Below are positions 53,851-63,585 of a stretch of DNA of 64,000 nt, one piece after another; within the stretch, counting starts at the first letter, position 1; every line of letters starts with the position of its first letter. Under the pieces are notes generated by a model. That model was given only the letters and a program-made list of their open reading frames with translations. It was not told where the DNA came from and did no database searches. A program made the position numbers and the translations under genes. This DNA comes from Paralithodes platypus. Its lineage: Eukaryota > Arthropoda > Malacostraca > Decapoda > Lithodidae. The DNA is taken from contig CM064572.1 in assembly GCA_032716605.1 (NCBI GenBank), forward strand, positions 37,774,010-37,838,009, read 5' to 3'.

Positions 53851-54840
53851 TCAACTCTGCGTAAGCAGAGTGGTATCCCCCCCGTGTAGTGGTACATGCA
53901 AACCGAAATGTCTGTCTGTCCGTCTGTCTGTCTGTCCGAGAACTCCTCCTAGACCGTTTGACGGATTTTCACAAAACTTCACACGAACCTTCGGTGCGTG
54001 AATGCGACGGTAATTAAACAAATATTTTTTGAATTTGTACAATAGTTATGATCTTAGGTCCAAAAACATGTTTTGTCCCCCCCCCCCCCACCCCTTCAGG
54101 ACCCCCACCCCTCACCCTGTACCTATTCCCTGTGTGTGTGTGAGTGCCCCTATGGGGCACTCACATCACAGAAAGCCACACATCATACACTTGTTTCAGA
54201 TGTGATGATAATGATGAGACGTCTGTCTGTCTGTCTGTCTGTCCGTCTGTCTGTTTGTCTGTCTGATAACTCCTAGACCGTTCGACGGATTTTCACCAAA
54301 CACGAACATTCGGTGCGTGAATGCGACGGTAATATTTTTTATTTTATTTTTTATTTGTGCACTAGTTATGATTTTAAGTCTAAAATATGGTTTTACCCCC
54401 CTCCCCTCAACCAGACCCCCCCCCCCCCCCCCTCCCCTCAGGACCCCCCACCCTATACCTATTCCCAAGCAATAATGATGGCGTTCTGTGTGTGTGTGCC
54501 CCGTTAGGGACAGCAGTGTTGATGATGGTGGTGATGATGATGATTACAGTACTAGATATGATGGTGACAGTACTAGTAGTAGTGATGATGGTCATAATAG
54601 TAGTGATGATGGTGACAAGCAATGATGATAGTTGTAGTGATAATGATGACAGTAGTGATGATGGTGACAGTATTAGTGATGATGGTGAGTAGTAGTGATT
54701 ATGGTGAAAGTTGTAGTGATGATGGTAAGAGTAGTAGTGCTGATGATAGTAATGGTGATAGTGACTAGTAGTGATGGTGTCCCATCGCAGAGTTGGGTAT
54801 GCCGTTTTGATTTTGGGCAAAACTGCACATCTACTTTATT
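53851..54840 (+). mobile_element. HINE/Helentron-like element, copy a
   Basis: It starts TCAACTCTGCGTAAGCAGAG, which contains the self-pairing ACTCTGC/GCAGAGT. Next are a C-run, a (GTCY)n microsatellite (53911-53938), the conserved block CCTCCTAGACCGTTTGACGG ATTTTCAC, and TGCGTGAATGCGACGGTAAT. An internal second module repeats (GTCY)n and the conserved block at 54220-54345. A GAT/AGT-rich core follows (54520-54775). The end is CGCAGAGTT (inverted copy of the start AACTCTGCG), a stem-loop GCCGTTTTG...CAAAACTGC, and CTACTTTATT. Subterminal inverted repeats, GTCY tract and 3' stem-loop match non-autonomous Helentrons (HINE/DINE-1). No Rep/helicase gene. Confidence 0.75.
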
Positions 54841-54981
54841 GTATATTCAGTTTACAAAGGGCCTCTGCCAACAGGCTTCGATCTATCTCACTTAACCCTC
54901 TTCACTCCCACAGATCCTTGTTAAACTGCGCAAAATTGTCTAAATATAGCTAGAAGAGAATTAAAAAGACGTCGCCGGTTT
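54841..54981. mobile_element. TTAA MITE family M2, partial
   Basis: CAGTTTACAAAGGGCCTCTG, CTTCGATCTATCTCACTTAA, CCACAGATCCTTGTTAAACT, AAATATAGCTAGAAGAG and AAAAAGACGTCGCCGG follow the M2 order but both ends are missing. It lies exactly between two HINE-like copies. Confidence 0.7.
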
Positions 54982-54997
54982 CACTTTCTGGCTATTA

Positions 54998-55936
54998 TCA
55001 ACTCTGCGTAAGCAGAATGGTATCGCCCCCCGTATAGTGGTACATACAAACCAAAATGTCTGTCTGTCCGTCTGTCCGTCTGTCTGTCCGAGAACTCCTC
55101 CTAGACCGTTTGATGGATTTTCACCAAACTTCACACGAACCTTCGGTGCGTGAATGCGACGGTAATTAAAAAAAAAAAATGAATTTGTGTAATAGTTATG
55201 ATCTTAGGTCCAAAATATGGTTTTGCCCGCCCAACAGCCCCCCTCAACTAGCCCCCCCTTTTCAGGACCTCCACCCTGTACCCTGTACCCCTGTACCCTG
55301 TACCTATTCCCTGTGTATGTGTGTGCCCCTACACATCATACACATGTCTCAGATGTGATGATAATAGTGAGACGTATGTCTGTCTTTCCGAAAACTCATC
55401 CTAGACCGTTCGACGGATTTTCACACAAAATTCCAACGAACATTCGGTGAGTGAATGCGACGGTAATTAAAAAAAGATTTTTTTGAATGTGCAATAGTTA
55501 TGATTTTAGGTCCAAAATATGCTTCCCCCCCCCCCCCCCCAAGCCAACAGTCGTGTTTGTGAAACTAGTTGTGATAGTTGGTGGTGATAGTAGCAGTGAT
55601 GATGGTAGTAGATGATGAGGATATTAGTAGTGATGATGTTGAAAGTATTGGTGATGTTGGTGATGGTTACTGGAGATGACGACCCGAAAACAAGTCGCCC
55701 CTCATTTGCTAAGTTAAGTTAGGTTAAATTAGTTTAGATGACATTAAAAGTGATGGTAGTAACAGTGGGGATGATGGTGATGGTGAGAGTAGTAGTAGTG
55801 ATGATGGTGGTAATAGTAGTGATGATGGTGATAATTGTAGTGATGATGATGGTGGTAATATTAGTAATGATGATAGCCCTTCGCAGAGTTGGGTATGCCG
55901 TTTTGATTTTGGGCAAAACGGCACGTCTACTTTATT
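54998..55936 (+). mobile_element. HINE/Helentron-like element, copy b
   Basis: It starts TCAACTCTGCGTAAGCAGAA (one change weakens the 5' hairpin). A (GTCY)n tract at 55059-55090 and conserved block follow, then a second, shorter module at 55370-55470. The GAT/AGT-rich core runs 55560-55870 and includes a non-family stretch (GACGACCCGAAAACAAGTCG, TTAAGTTAGGTTAAATTAG). The end is CGCAGAGTTGGGTATGCCG with the perfect stem GCCGTTTTG/CAAAACGGC and CTACTTTATT. Confidence 0.78.
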
Positions 55937-55945
55937 AGATGATTA

Positions 55946-56790
55946 TCAACTCTGCGTAAGCAGAGTGGTATCGCCCCCCCGTATAGTGGTACATGCTAAC
56001 CGAAATGTCTGTCTGTCTGTCCGTCTGTCCGTCTGTCTGTATGTCCGTCCGAGAACTCCTCCTAGACCGTTTGACGGATTTTCACCAAACTTCACACAAA
56101 CCTTCGGTGCGTGAATGCGACGGTAATTAAACAAATATTTTTTGAATTTGTGCAATAGTTATGATCTTAGGTCCAAAAACAATATTTGTCCCCCTCCCCC
56201 CCCCCCCCCCCCTTTCAGGACCCCCACCGCCCACCCTGTACCTATTCCCTGTGTGTGTGTGTGTGCCCCATAGGGGCACACACACACAGAACTTTGATTT
56301 TTTTTGAATTTGTACAATAGTTATGATAGGTCTAAAATATGGTTTTCCCCCCCCCCCCCCTCAAGACCCCCAACCCTGTACCTATTCCCAAGCAATGATG
56401 ATGGCGTTCTGTGTGTGTGTGCCCCGTTAGGGACAGCAGTGATGATGATGGTGGTGATGATTATGATTACAGTACTTGATATGATGGTGACAGTACTAGT
56501 AGTAGTGATGATGGTGACAAGCAATGATGATAGTTGTAGTGATAATGATGACAGTAGTGATGATGGTTACAGTATTAGTGATGATGGTGAGTAGTAGTTA
56601 TTATGGTGAAAGTTGTAGTGATGATGACAGTAGTAGTTATTATGAGACTAGTAGTGATTATGGTAAGAGTAATAGTGATGACTATAATAGTAGTAGAGCT
56701 GATGATAGTGATTAGTAGTAATGATGGTGACCCATCGCAGAGTTGGGTATGCCGTTTTGATTTTGGGCAAAACGGCACGTCTACTTTATT
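55946..56790 (+). mobile_element. HINE/Helentron-like element, copy c
   Basis: It begins ten bases after copy b in the same orientation. Start TCAACTCTGCGTAAGCAGAG, GTCY tract 56007-56050, conserved block 56053-56130. A second module retains only its 3' half (TTGAATTTGTACAATAGTTATGA). The core 56440-56725 is almost the same in order as copy a's core, so a and c share a recent ancestor. End with CGCAGAGTT, perfect stem-loop, CTACTTTATT. Confidence 0.78.
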
Positions 56791-57020
56791 AGTAAATATT
56801 ATTTTGTTTGTAAATCTCTTATTGGCAGCGTTTAGACGATTTAATGCTGCTTAGGAAGGGTCTCTACGAATCAAATAGAATCAAATTATATTTTTATATT
56901 ATTCATATAAAAACAAGATGAATTGACTTATTATGCCTCTTTTTGTAATATTTTATTTTGTTGACTGTGTTTAAGGGAGCCCAGTGCCCACCTCGCTTTT
57001 TTCTCTTTCTCTCCCTCTTA

Positions 57021-57704
57021 GTGGGGCAGATATGTGAAACATATGTGGGAATTGTGCGTTTCTTGATACAAGTGTCAAAATTGGCACACACAATAATAAA
57101 CTCAGTATAATCAAAATTAGCTATAGGGCCATCAAAGGTTTAGCCTATGTTGGCTTTGGCAGCCCCTTTTCAATTAATCTCCATAAGAGTACTGAAACAC
57201 AGATATTTACCCCAAACTGTATACTGTGGTAGAGATGTCAAACTAGTCTCAAATGACTCGTCTGAACAAGGGAAACAATAAATGTTCAGACAATGTTTAT
57301 AAAAAAGTTGTCCATTTGACTTGTACTGGTCCCTGTAGTTCAACAAATTAATGGCAATTGGCAACAATTCTTACCAATTTGTAGCATGATAATAAACTTC
57401 AGGGACCAGTACAAGTCAAACGGTCAACATTAGCCAAACATTCTCTGAATATAAGTTGTTTCCCTTGCCCGGACGAGTCATTTGAGACTAGTTTGACGTC
57501 TCTACCACAGTATACAGTTTGGGGTAAATATCTGTGTTCCAGTACTCTAATGGAGATTAATTGAAAAGGGGCTGCCAAAGCCAACATAGGCTAAACCTGC
57601 GATGGCTCTATAGCTAATTTTGATTAGACTGTGTTTATTATGGTGTGTGCCAATTTTTACACTTGTATCATGAAACACACAATTCTTCCACCTATCTGCT
57701 GCAC
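57021..57704. repeat. Large foldback (inverted repeat), arms about 290 bp
   Basis: Left arm about 57046-57341 and right arm about 57395-57683 are inverted copies. Examples: CAGCCCCTTTTCAATTAATC against the reverse of GATTAATTGAAAAGGGGCTG; TACCCCAAACTGTATACTG against CAGTATACAGTTTGGGGTA; TTTGACTTGTACTGGTCCCTG against CAGGGACCAGTACAAGTCAAA. Similarity is very high with a few indels; pairing weakens outward to 57021 and 57704. Loop about 53 bp. No reading frame is conserved. A foldback transposon or hairpin-forming locus. Confidence 0.9.
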
Positions 57705-57756
57705 TATCTCTCTTTGGCTTCTATCCATTCGGCCCCATTCAGCCTACTGTTTTAAT

Positions 57757-58045
57757 TAAGACGTTTACTCCAATCCAGGTGTCAATATTTTCCTGGCGAG
57801 CGGTAGCGAGCCAGCATATACTGTATATATTTTTGTTTTGACAGCAAGCTAAATTTGTAAATTTTTCGATAGAAAAATGTCTCCGGCGAAGCCAAATTTC
57901 TCCCTACAATGCTGGCTCGCTAACGCTCGCCAGGGAGAAATCGACACCTGGATGAGGATAAACGTCTTAAACCATTTGGCTGAATGGGGCCGAATGGATA
58001 CAAGCCTTGGAAGGAGAGAAAGATAAAAAAAAAAAACGGTGACCC
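57757..58045. mobile_element. M3-related MITE, rearranged
   Basis: It has M3 motifs in two orientations: CCTGGCGAGCGGTAGCGAGCC near 57790 and its inverse GGCTCGCTAACGCTCGCCAG near 57910, with AAATTTGTAAATTTTTCG in between. The left part looks like an inverted copy of the right. Terminal repeats are not clear. A M3 derivative or hybrid. Confidence 0.6.
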
Positions 58046-58143
58046 CCCTTAAAGGATTTTACGCTGCTTAGGAAGGATATGTATGAATCCAATGGCATCA
58101 AACTAGCTCTACCATTAATCCAAGAAACGTTGACGATCTTACT

Positions 58144-58628
58144 TTAACCCTTATCTGACGGCCCCGGACTTAAGTCGGTCTAGAGAAGAAAGGACTATGC
58201 GGCGGGGACCGACTTCAGGCGGTGTGCAATTTTGAGCAATAGTTGGCTCTGAGAGAGAGACGAGCGGTGGGAGGAGCGTAGGTCGGCTCTGACCGTTCGG
58301 CACGGCTCCCGCGCCAGCACTGGGCCCAACTCCACACACACCCACACTCACTGCCTCGCTACACAGGGAATTATGTAAGGAAATGACTGTATTTTAGGGA
58401 TTTTTCCTTCATCTTGCACGATCGTTGCAAGAGAACGCGTGGTCGTAGAAGGATGGTTCTGGTGTCATTGGAAAGCTCAATTATCGCCCTTTCAGGGATA
58501 CATAATTGTATTACGCTCTGGCTCTTGTTTATGCATGAAAAAGAGCATGGAAACCAGGTCGTTTAGGGTAAAACCACCCGCTTGGCGGGTAGTAGAAGTT
58601 ACTGACGGGCCCGCTCGTAAGGCGTTAA
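58144..58628. mobile_element. TTAA MITE family M1, complete copy
   Basis: TTAA at 58144-58147 and 58625-58628. Left end TTAACCCTTATCTGACGGCC; right end inverted TTAACGCCTTACGAGCGGGC. Landmarks: GAGAGAGAGACGAGCGGTGG, TACACAGGGAATTATGTAAG, CTTGCACGATCGTTGCAAGA, GGTGTCATTGGAAAGCTC. Its right TTAA is directly followed by HINE-like copy d. Confidence 0.9.
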
Positions 58629-59765
58629 TCAACTCTGCGTAAGCAGAGTTTGGTATCGCCCCCCCGTATAGTAGGTACCACCGGAAAACAAATTCTGTCG
58701 TAGTTGTTGTTGTTGTTGTTGTTGTCCGTCTGTCCCGAAACTCCTCCTAGACCGTTGGACGGATTTTCACCAAATTTCACACAAACATTTGTTGCGTGAA
58801 TACGAACGTCAGTCAAAAAAGATTTTTTGAATTTATCCAATAGTTATGATTTTAGGTCCAAAATATGGTTTTACCCCCCCCCCCTTCCCGGACCCCCCCC
58901 CCCCCCCCCCGCCCAGCAATGATGGCGTTCTGGGGGCGAAAACATCTCGCTACGTATTTACTTGGTTAACTTAACTTAGTTGGCATTAGAAGTGATGGTA
59001 GTAATAGTGGGATTGATGGTTATAGTAGTGATGATGGTGATAATAGTAGTGATGATGGATGTAGTTGTATTGATGATGATGAAAGTAGTGATGATGATGA
59101 TAGTAGTAGTTATGATGGTGACAGTAGTAGATATGATGGTGACAGTACTAGTAGTAGTGATGATGGTCATAATCGTAGTGATGATAGTTGTAGTGATAAT
59201 AATGACAGTAGTGATGATGGTAGTGACGATGGTGAGTATTAGTGATGATGGTGAGTAGTAGTGATGATGGTGAAAGTTTTAGTGATGATAACAATAGTTG
59301 TGATGATGAAGATCATAGTAATGGTGATGATGGCAGTAGTAGTGATGATGGTGATAGTAGGATACATGATGGTAATACTTGTGACAGTAGTAATTAATGA
59401 TGATGGTTATAGTAGTAGTGATGATGTTAACAGTAGTAATGATGATTGTAAGATGGTGGTGATGATAGTAGTAATGATGGTTGATAGTTGTAGTATCAAT
59501 GATGATAGAAGTCATTAAGATGCTAGTGACAATGGTGACTAGTAGTGATGATGGTGAGAGTAGTAGTGATGATTGTAATTGTAGTAGTGATGATCATAGT
59601 AATGGTGATGATGACAGTAGTTGTGATGATTGTTGCAGTTGTAGTGATGATGGCAGTAGTAGTGATAATGGTGATTGTGATTGATGATGGTATTAGTAGT
59701 GATGATGGTAACCCATCGCAGAGTTGGGTATGTCGTTTTGATTTTGGGCAAAACGGCACTTTAAT
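58629..59765 (+). mobile_element. HINE/Helentron-like element, copy d
   Basis: Start TCAACTCTGCGTAAGCAGAG. In this subtype the microsatellite is (GTTGTT)n then GTCCGTCTGTCC (58700-58735). The conserved block CTCCTCCTAGACCGTTGGAC follows at 58740, then TTTTAGGTCCAAAATATGG. The GAT/AGT core is long (58990-59710). The end has CGCAGAGTTGGGTATGTCG, a stem TCGTTTTG/CAAAACGGC, and a shortened tail (ACTTTAAT). Confidence 0.75.
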
Positions 59766-59803
59766 ATAATTTTGGCTATTAGCTGACGACGGTAAACTAT
59801 TTA

Positions 59804-60502
59804 TCAACTCTGCGTAAGCAGAGTTTGGTATCCCCCCCCCCCCCCCCCCCCCCCGTATAGTGGATACCACACAAAAACAATGTCTGTCGTCGTTGTCCGT
59901 CTGTCTCGAAACTCCTCCTAGACCGTTGGGCGGATTTTCACCAAATTACACACGAACATTTGTTGCGTGAATGCGAACATCAGTCAAAAAAGTGTTTTTG
60001 AATTTATGCAATAGTTATGATTTTAGGTCCAAAATATGGTCCCCCCTGGGGGGGGGCCCCACCTCCCGAACCTCCCGGATCATAGTAATGGTGATGATGG
60101 CAGTAGGATAAATGATGGTAATATTTGTGACAGTAGTAATGATGATGGTTATAGTAGTAGTGATGATGTTAACAGTAGTAATGATGATTGTAAGATGGTG
60201 GTGATGATATTAGTAATGATGGTTGATAGTTGTAGTATCAATGATGATAGTAGTGATTAAGATGCTAGTGACAATGGACAGTGATGATGGTGAGAGTAGT
60301 AGTGATGATTGTAATTGTAGTAGTGATGATGATCATAGTAATGGTGATGATGACAGTACTCGTGATGATTGTGGCAGTTGTAGTGATGATGGCAGTATTA
60401 GTGATTATGTTGATTGTGATTGATGATGGTATTAGTAGTGATGATGGTAACCCCTCGCAGAGTTGGGTATGCCGCTTTGATTTTGGGCAAAACGGCACGT
60501 CT

Positions 60503-60509
<7 letters not shown>
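59804..60509 (+). mobile_element. HINE/Helentron-like element, copy e
   Basis: Same subtype as copy d: start TCAACTCTGCGTAAGCAGAG, a long C-run (59833-59853), GTCGTCGTTGTCCGTCTGTC, then CTCCTCCTAGACCGTTGGGC. Its core (60080-60450) repeats the order of copy d's core, so d and e are closely related. It ends with CGCAGAGTT, perfect stem-loop, CTACTTTATA, running into a (TA)n microsatellite. Confidence 0.78.

Positions 60510-60585
<76 letters not shown>
60507..60585. repeat. (TA)n and (GA)n microsatellites
   Basis: TA run at about 60507-60557, then GA run at about 60558-60584. Confidence 0.95.
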
Positions 60586-60588
<3 letters not shown>

Positions 60589-60709
60589 CAGCACAGAGGG
60601 TTTAATGCCAGTGGGGTCTAGGCGTATTGAGTGTGGGGCCATTCACTTACGATGTACAAAGCTAGTATAAAGAAAAGATCCTTAGTCCCTTCCTTGTTTA
60701 TTGCTGTAT

Positions 60710-60712
<3 letters not shown>

Positions 60713-60757
<45 letters not shown>
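60713..60757. repeat. (CT)n microsatellite
   Basis: A pure CT run of about 44 bp. Confidence 0.95.
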
Positions 60758-60759
<2 letters not shown>

Positions 60760-60979
60760 GATTTACAGAGTTAATAGAAAAAATTACTTAGTCCCTCTTT
60801 CATTTAGATCTTGGTTCCTTCCCTCTTTATCGCTGTATACTCACGCTTTCGCTCGCGCTCGCTCTCGCTCTCTCTCTTTCTTTCAGTATCAGGTGTACGC
60901 AGGCTTCTATCCCCGTATATATCCCCAGGTGAGGCACAAATTACAGGTATATCACACACCATTACCGCACACGGCTCAA

Positions 60980-61199
60980 TTAACTAACCCCTTCTGTACT
61001 GGCCACGTCTTTTCTACGTTATTCTAGCTGTATTTAGACAATTGTGTGCAGCTTAGGAAGGATCTGCGGTAGCTATAAGGGTTAATTTAGATAGTTTGTA
61101 GCCTTTTAATGGCTAGAGGTCCTTCGTAAACATAACAAAAATCGTCTAATAGTAGCCCAAATAAAATTAAAAGGATATCACCTGCACTGAAAGGCTTAA
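60980..61199. mobile_element. TTAA MITE family M2, copy
   Basis: TTAA at about 60980-60983 and 61196-61199. Motifs: CCCCTTCTGTACTGGCCACG, TATTCTAGCTGTATTTAGAC, CTTAGGAAGGATCTGCGGTA, CTAATAGTAGCCC and CACCTGCACTGAAAGG. The right terminal repeat is altered but alignable. Confidence 0.8.
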
Positions 61200-61350
61200 G
61201 GGTGGGGGGGGGGTACATTCCTCCGCCAGCTTCGTCCCATTAGCTTAGCGATCTCAGAAAGCTTAGCCCAACCAATTGGGAGATCATAAGGCGCTTTTGC
61301 TCTTATCAGGTGTCGATTGATTTCTCGTAAGCGATAGCGAGCCTGCATTG
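61200..61350. mobile_element. M3 MITE fragment, inverted
   Basis: A G-run is followed by TCCCATTAGCTTAGCGATCT, AGGTGTCGATTGATTTCTCG, and GCGATAGCGAGCCTG, the M3 right half read in reverse. The outer end is missing. Confidence 0.6.
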
Positions 61351-61444
61351 GCATTTACAGATTTATCATATATTGATATAAATTGATACTTGTAAATGTG
61401 TATATGTTAATGTCAATAACACCTTTGAAACTATACTGAAAGGG

Positions 61445-61659
61445 TTAACCCCTTCTGTACCGGCGCCGTCCTTTTAACTTTATTCTGGCTATTATTAGAC
61501 GATCTTAAGCAGTTTAAAAAGGGCCTCTAGTAATTAACAAGCTTCGAACTATATCACTTAACCCTATTTACTACCACAGATCCTTCTTAAACTGCAAAAA
61601 ATCGTCTACATATAGCTAGAATTAAATTATAAAGACGTCGCTGGTATAGAAAGGGTTAA
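61445..61659. mobile_element. TTAA MITE family M2, complete reference copy
   Basis: 215 bp between TTAA 61445-61448 and 61656-61659. Terminal inverted repeats TTAACCCCTTCTGTACCGGC and, inverted, TTAACCCTTTCTATACCAGC, extending about 27 bp. The interior is near-palindromic (GCAGTTTAAAAAGGG and CTTCTTAAACTGC), so the single strand could fold on itself. Confidence 0.9.
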
Positions 61660-61754
61660 TATAGAAATCCGCACCACGCAGGGATACAACAATTTCTTGG
61701 AGCCGGAAAGAAGCCGTACTGATGCTTTGGGTAGAGTGCTGAGACCAAACAAGA

Positions 61755-62017
61755 GTGTGTGTGTGTGTGTGTGTGTGTTTGAGAGAGAGAGAGTGTGAGT
61801 GAATGAGAGAGTGTATGTGTGTGTGAAAGAGAGATTGAGTGTGTGTGTGTGTGTGACAGAGAGAGAGTGTGTGTGACCAATAGATAGACATATGGATAAA
61901 TATATAAAAGGCTGACGATTGCATAATATATTATGTTCGATAATTGCTGTTTTACCACTAGTCGGAATTGTACACCTATCTCTCGCTCTCTCTCTCTCAC
62001 TCACTCACTCGCACTCA

Positions 62018-62098
<81 letters not shown>
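61755..62098. repeat. (GT)n, GA-rich and (AC)n microsatellites
   Basis: GT runs at about 61755-61780 and 61838-61854 with GAGAGA interludes; CT runs near 61980-62035; an AC run at about 62035-62098. Between them 61880-61980 has no recognised content. Long frames here are repeat translations. Confidence 0.9.
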
Positions 62099-62099
<1 letters not shown>

Positions 62100-62270
62100 A
62101 ATTTACCCCCAGCATCCCTCAGGTAAAATTGGAAGCCAAATTGGACCTATCCATTGTAAAATGCAATTAAAAGACCGGATTGAAAAAATTATAATCGTCG
62201 CTCAAATGAAGTGCAATGAAACACTTGAGGCAGAAAATATATATTGTTGGTGTCGTCACAAGCCATATTA

Positions 62271-62632
62271 AGGGGAGTTGGGGAGTTTTTCTGGTCCCTC
62301 TTCTTCATGTTAAGTCCCATTAGTTTTCATATTTTATGACGTTTGGCCTATTAGTAAGGCGATGTTATGAGTTTTTGCCCTCTCCTGGTGTCAATTTAAG
62401 ACCTTTCGTGCCATTTAGGTGTCGATCTTATCCTGGCGAGCGAGAGCGAGCCTGTAATTTTAAAAGGAATCGGCCTTTGGCCGGGACATTTGCTACCGAA
62501 AAATTTACAAATTTATATTGAAAGGGGATCTAGGGGTTGTTTCTCTAAGTTTGATGGAGGTCTAGGGAGGAAACTAAGAAATAAAGGAATACATAAATTA
62601 ACATACTAAAAAACGGCCCATCTCCCCTTAAT
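62271..62632. mobile_element. TTAA MITE family M3, complete copy, inverted
   Basis: TTAA at 62271-62274 and about 62629-62632; ends TTAAGGGGAGTTGGGG and, inverted, TTAAGGGGAGATGGGCC. The core reads in the opposite sense to 22124-22522 (CTGGCGAGCGAGAGCGAGCC, GGAATCGGCCTTTGGCCGGG). Confidence 0.85.
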
Positions 62633-62976
62633 TTGTTACAAGACCGGACAATCAGCTATAGGAGTGGAACAAATCTAGAACACCACTAATAACAACAGCA
62701 AAAATAACAATAATAACAATAACAATACTGATAATACATGTAATAATACACGGTAATAGAAATATTTAAACATTTCTATTAATATTAATATGTAAAACGA
62801 TGTCATCATTATTATGAATAGATTATATATATTTCTATTAATATTAATATGGAAAGCAGTGTCATCAATATAATTATAAACATATCTATTATTATTAATA
62901 TGGAAAACAATATCATAATTATTATCATATTAGTATTGAAATAGTATTATAAATATTATAAAAATTTCGATTAATA

Positions 62977-63191
62977 TTAACCTCTTCTGTACCGACGACG
63001 TCTTTTGTATTTTATTCTAGTTATATGTTGACGATTTTGTGCACTTTAAGAAGGATCTGTGGTAGTAAAAAGGGTTAAGTGAGATAGTTCGAAGCCTGTT
63101 TATTGATGGAGGCCCTTTTTAAACTTAATGAAATCGTATAATATTAGCCAGAATAAAGTTAAAAGGACGGCACCGGTACTGAAGGGGTTAA
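62977..63191. mobile_element. TTAA MITE family M2, copy
   Basis: TTAA 62977-62980 and 63188-63191; ends TTAACCTCTTCTGTACCGAC and, inverted, TTAACCCCTTCAGTACCGGT. 215 bp. The interior orientation is opposite to that of the copy at 61445-61659, which is possible because the unit is nearly symmetric. Flanked by related AT-rich sequence (TATTAATATGGAAAACAATA) at both sides, also seen at 62840-62910. Confidence 0.88.
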
Positions 63192-63523
63192 TATGGAAAA
63201 CAATACCATCATTATTATTATATTAGTATTGAAATATTATTACGAATAATATTATCTTTGGCTAGAGAGGCTAATGAGAGTGACGCTGTGCAGGTTGCAC
63301 ACAACATATGCGCCTGACTGTACACTGAGGATTTTTTTTTTCACACATATTTCCGAGTTAGTTCCTACCAAACAAATTCTGGTATCACATGTATTATCAT
63401 TATTTGTCAACATTACTCACGGTATATTCAGTTATAAATGTCTCTGTAGCTATATGAAAAATCAGTACCGATATAGTTTCAAATACCTATTAACACGAGA
63501 AAGTACAATTTAATAAGTGTGTG

Positions 63524-63525
63524 TG

Positions 63526-63565
<40 letters not shown>

Positions 63566-63585
63566 TGAGAGTGAGTGTGTGTGTG
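63524..63585. repeat. (GA)n and (GT)n microsatellites
   Basis: GA run at about 63529-63563 then GTGTGAGAGTGAGTGTGTGT. Confidence 0.95.

Noticed and set aside
54407..54820. Met/Val or His/Ile/Thr-rich frames in the HINE-like cores (also at 55.7, 56.5, 59-60.4 kb)
   Set aside because: They come from GAT/AGT trinucleotide repeats in all frames and do not reflect proteins.
53851..60509. Satellite DNA array
   Set aside because: Copies are separated by unrelated sequence (an M2 fragment, foldback, M1 MITE) and have defined ends, so they look like separate or locally multiplied insertions instead of a head-to-tail satellite.
61622..62004. 100-125-residue His/Thr/Ser-rich frames
   Set aside because: Translations of GT/GA microsatellites.
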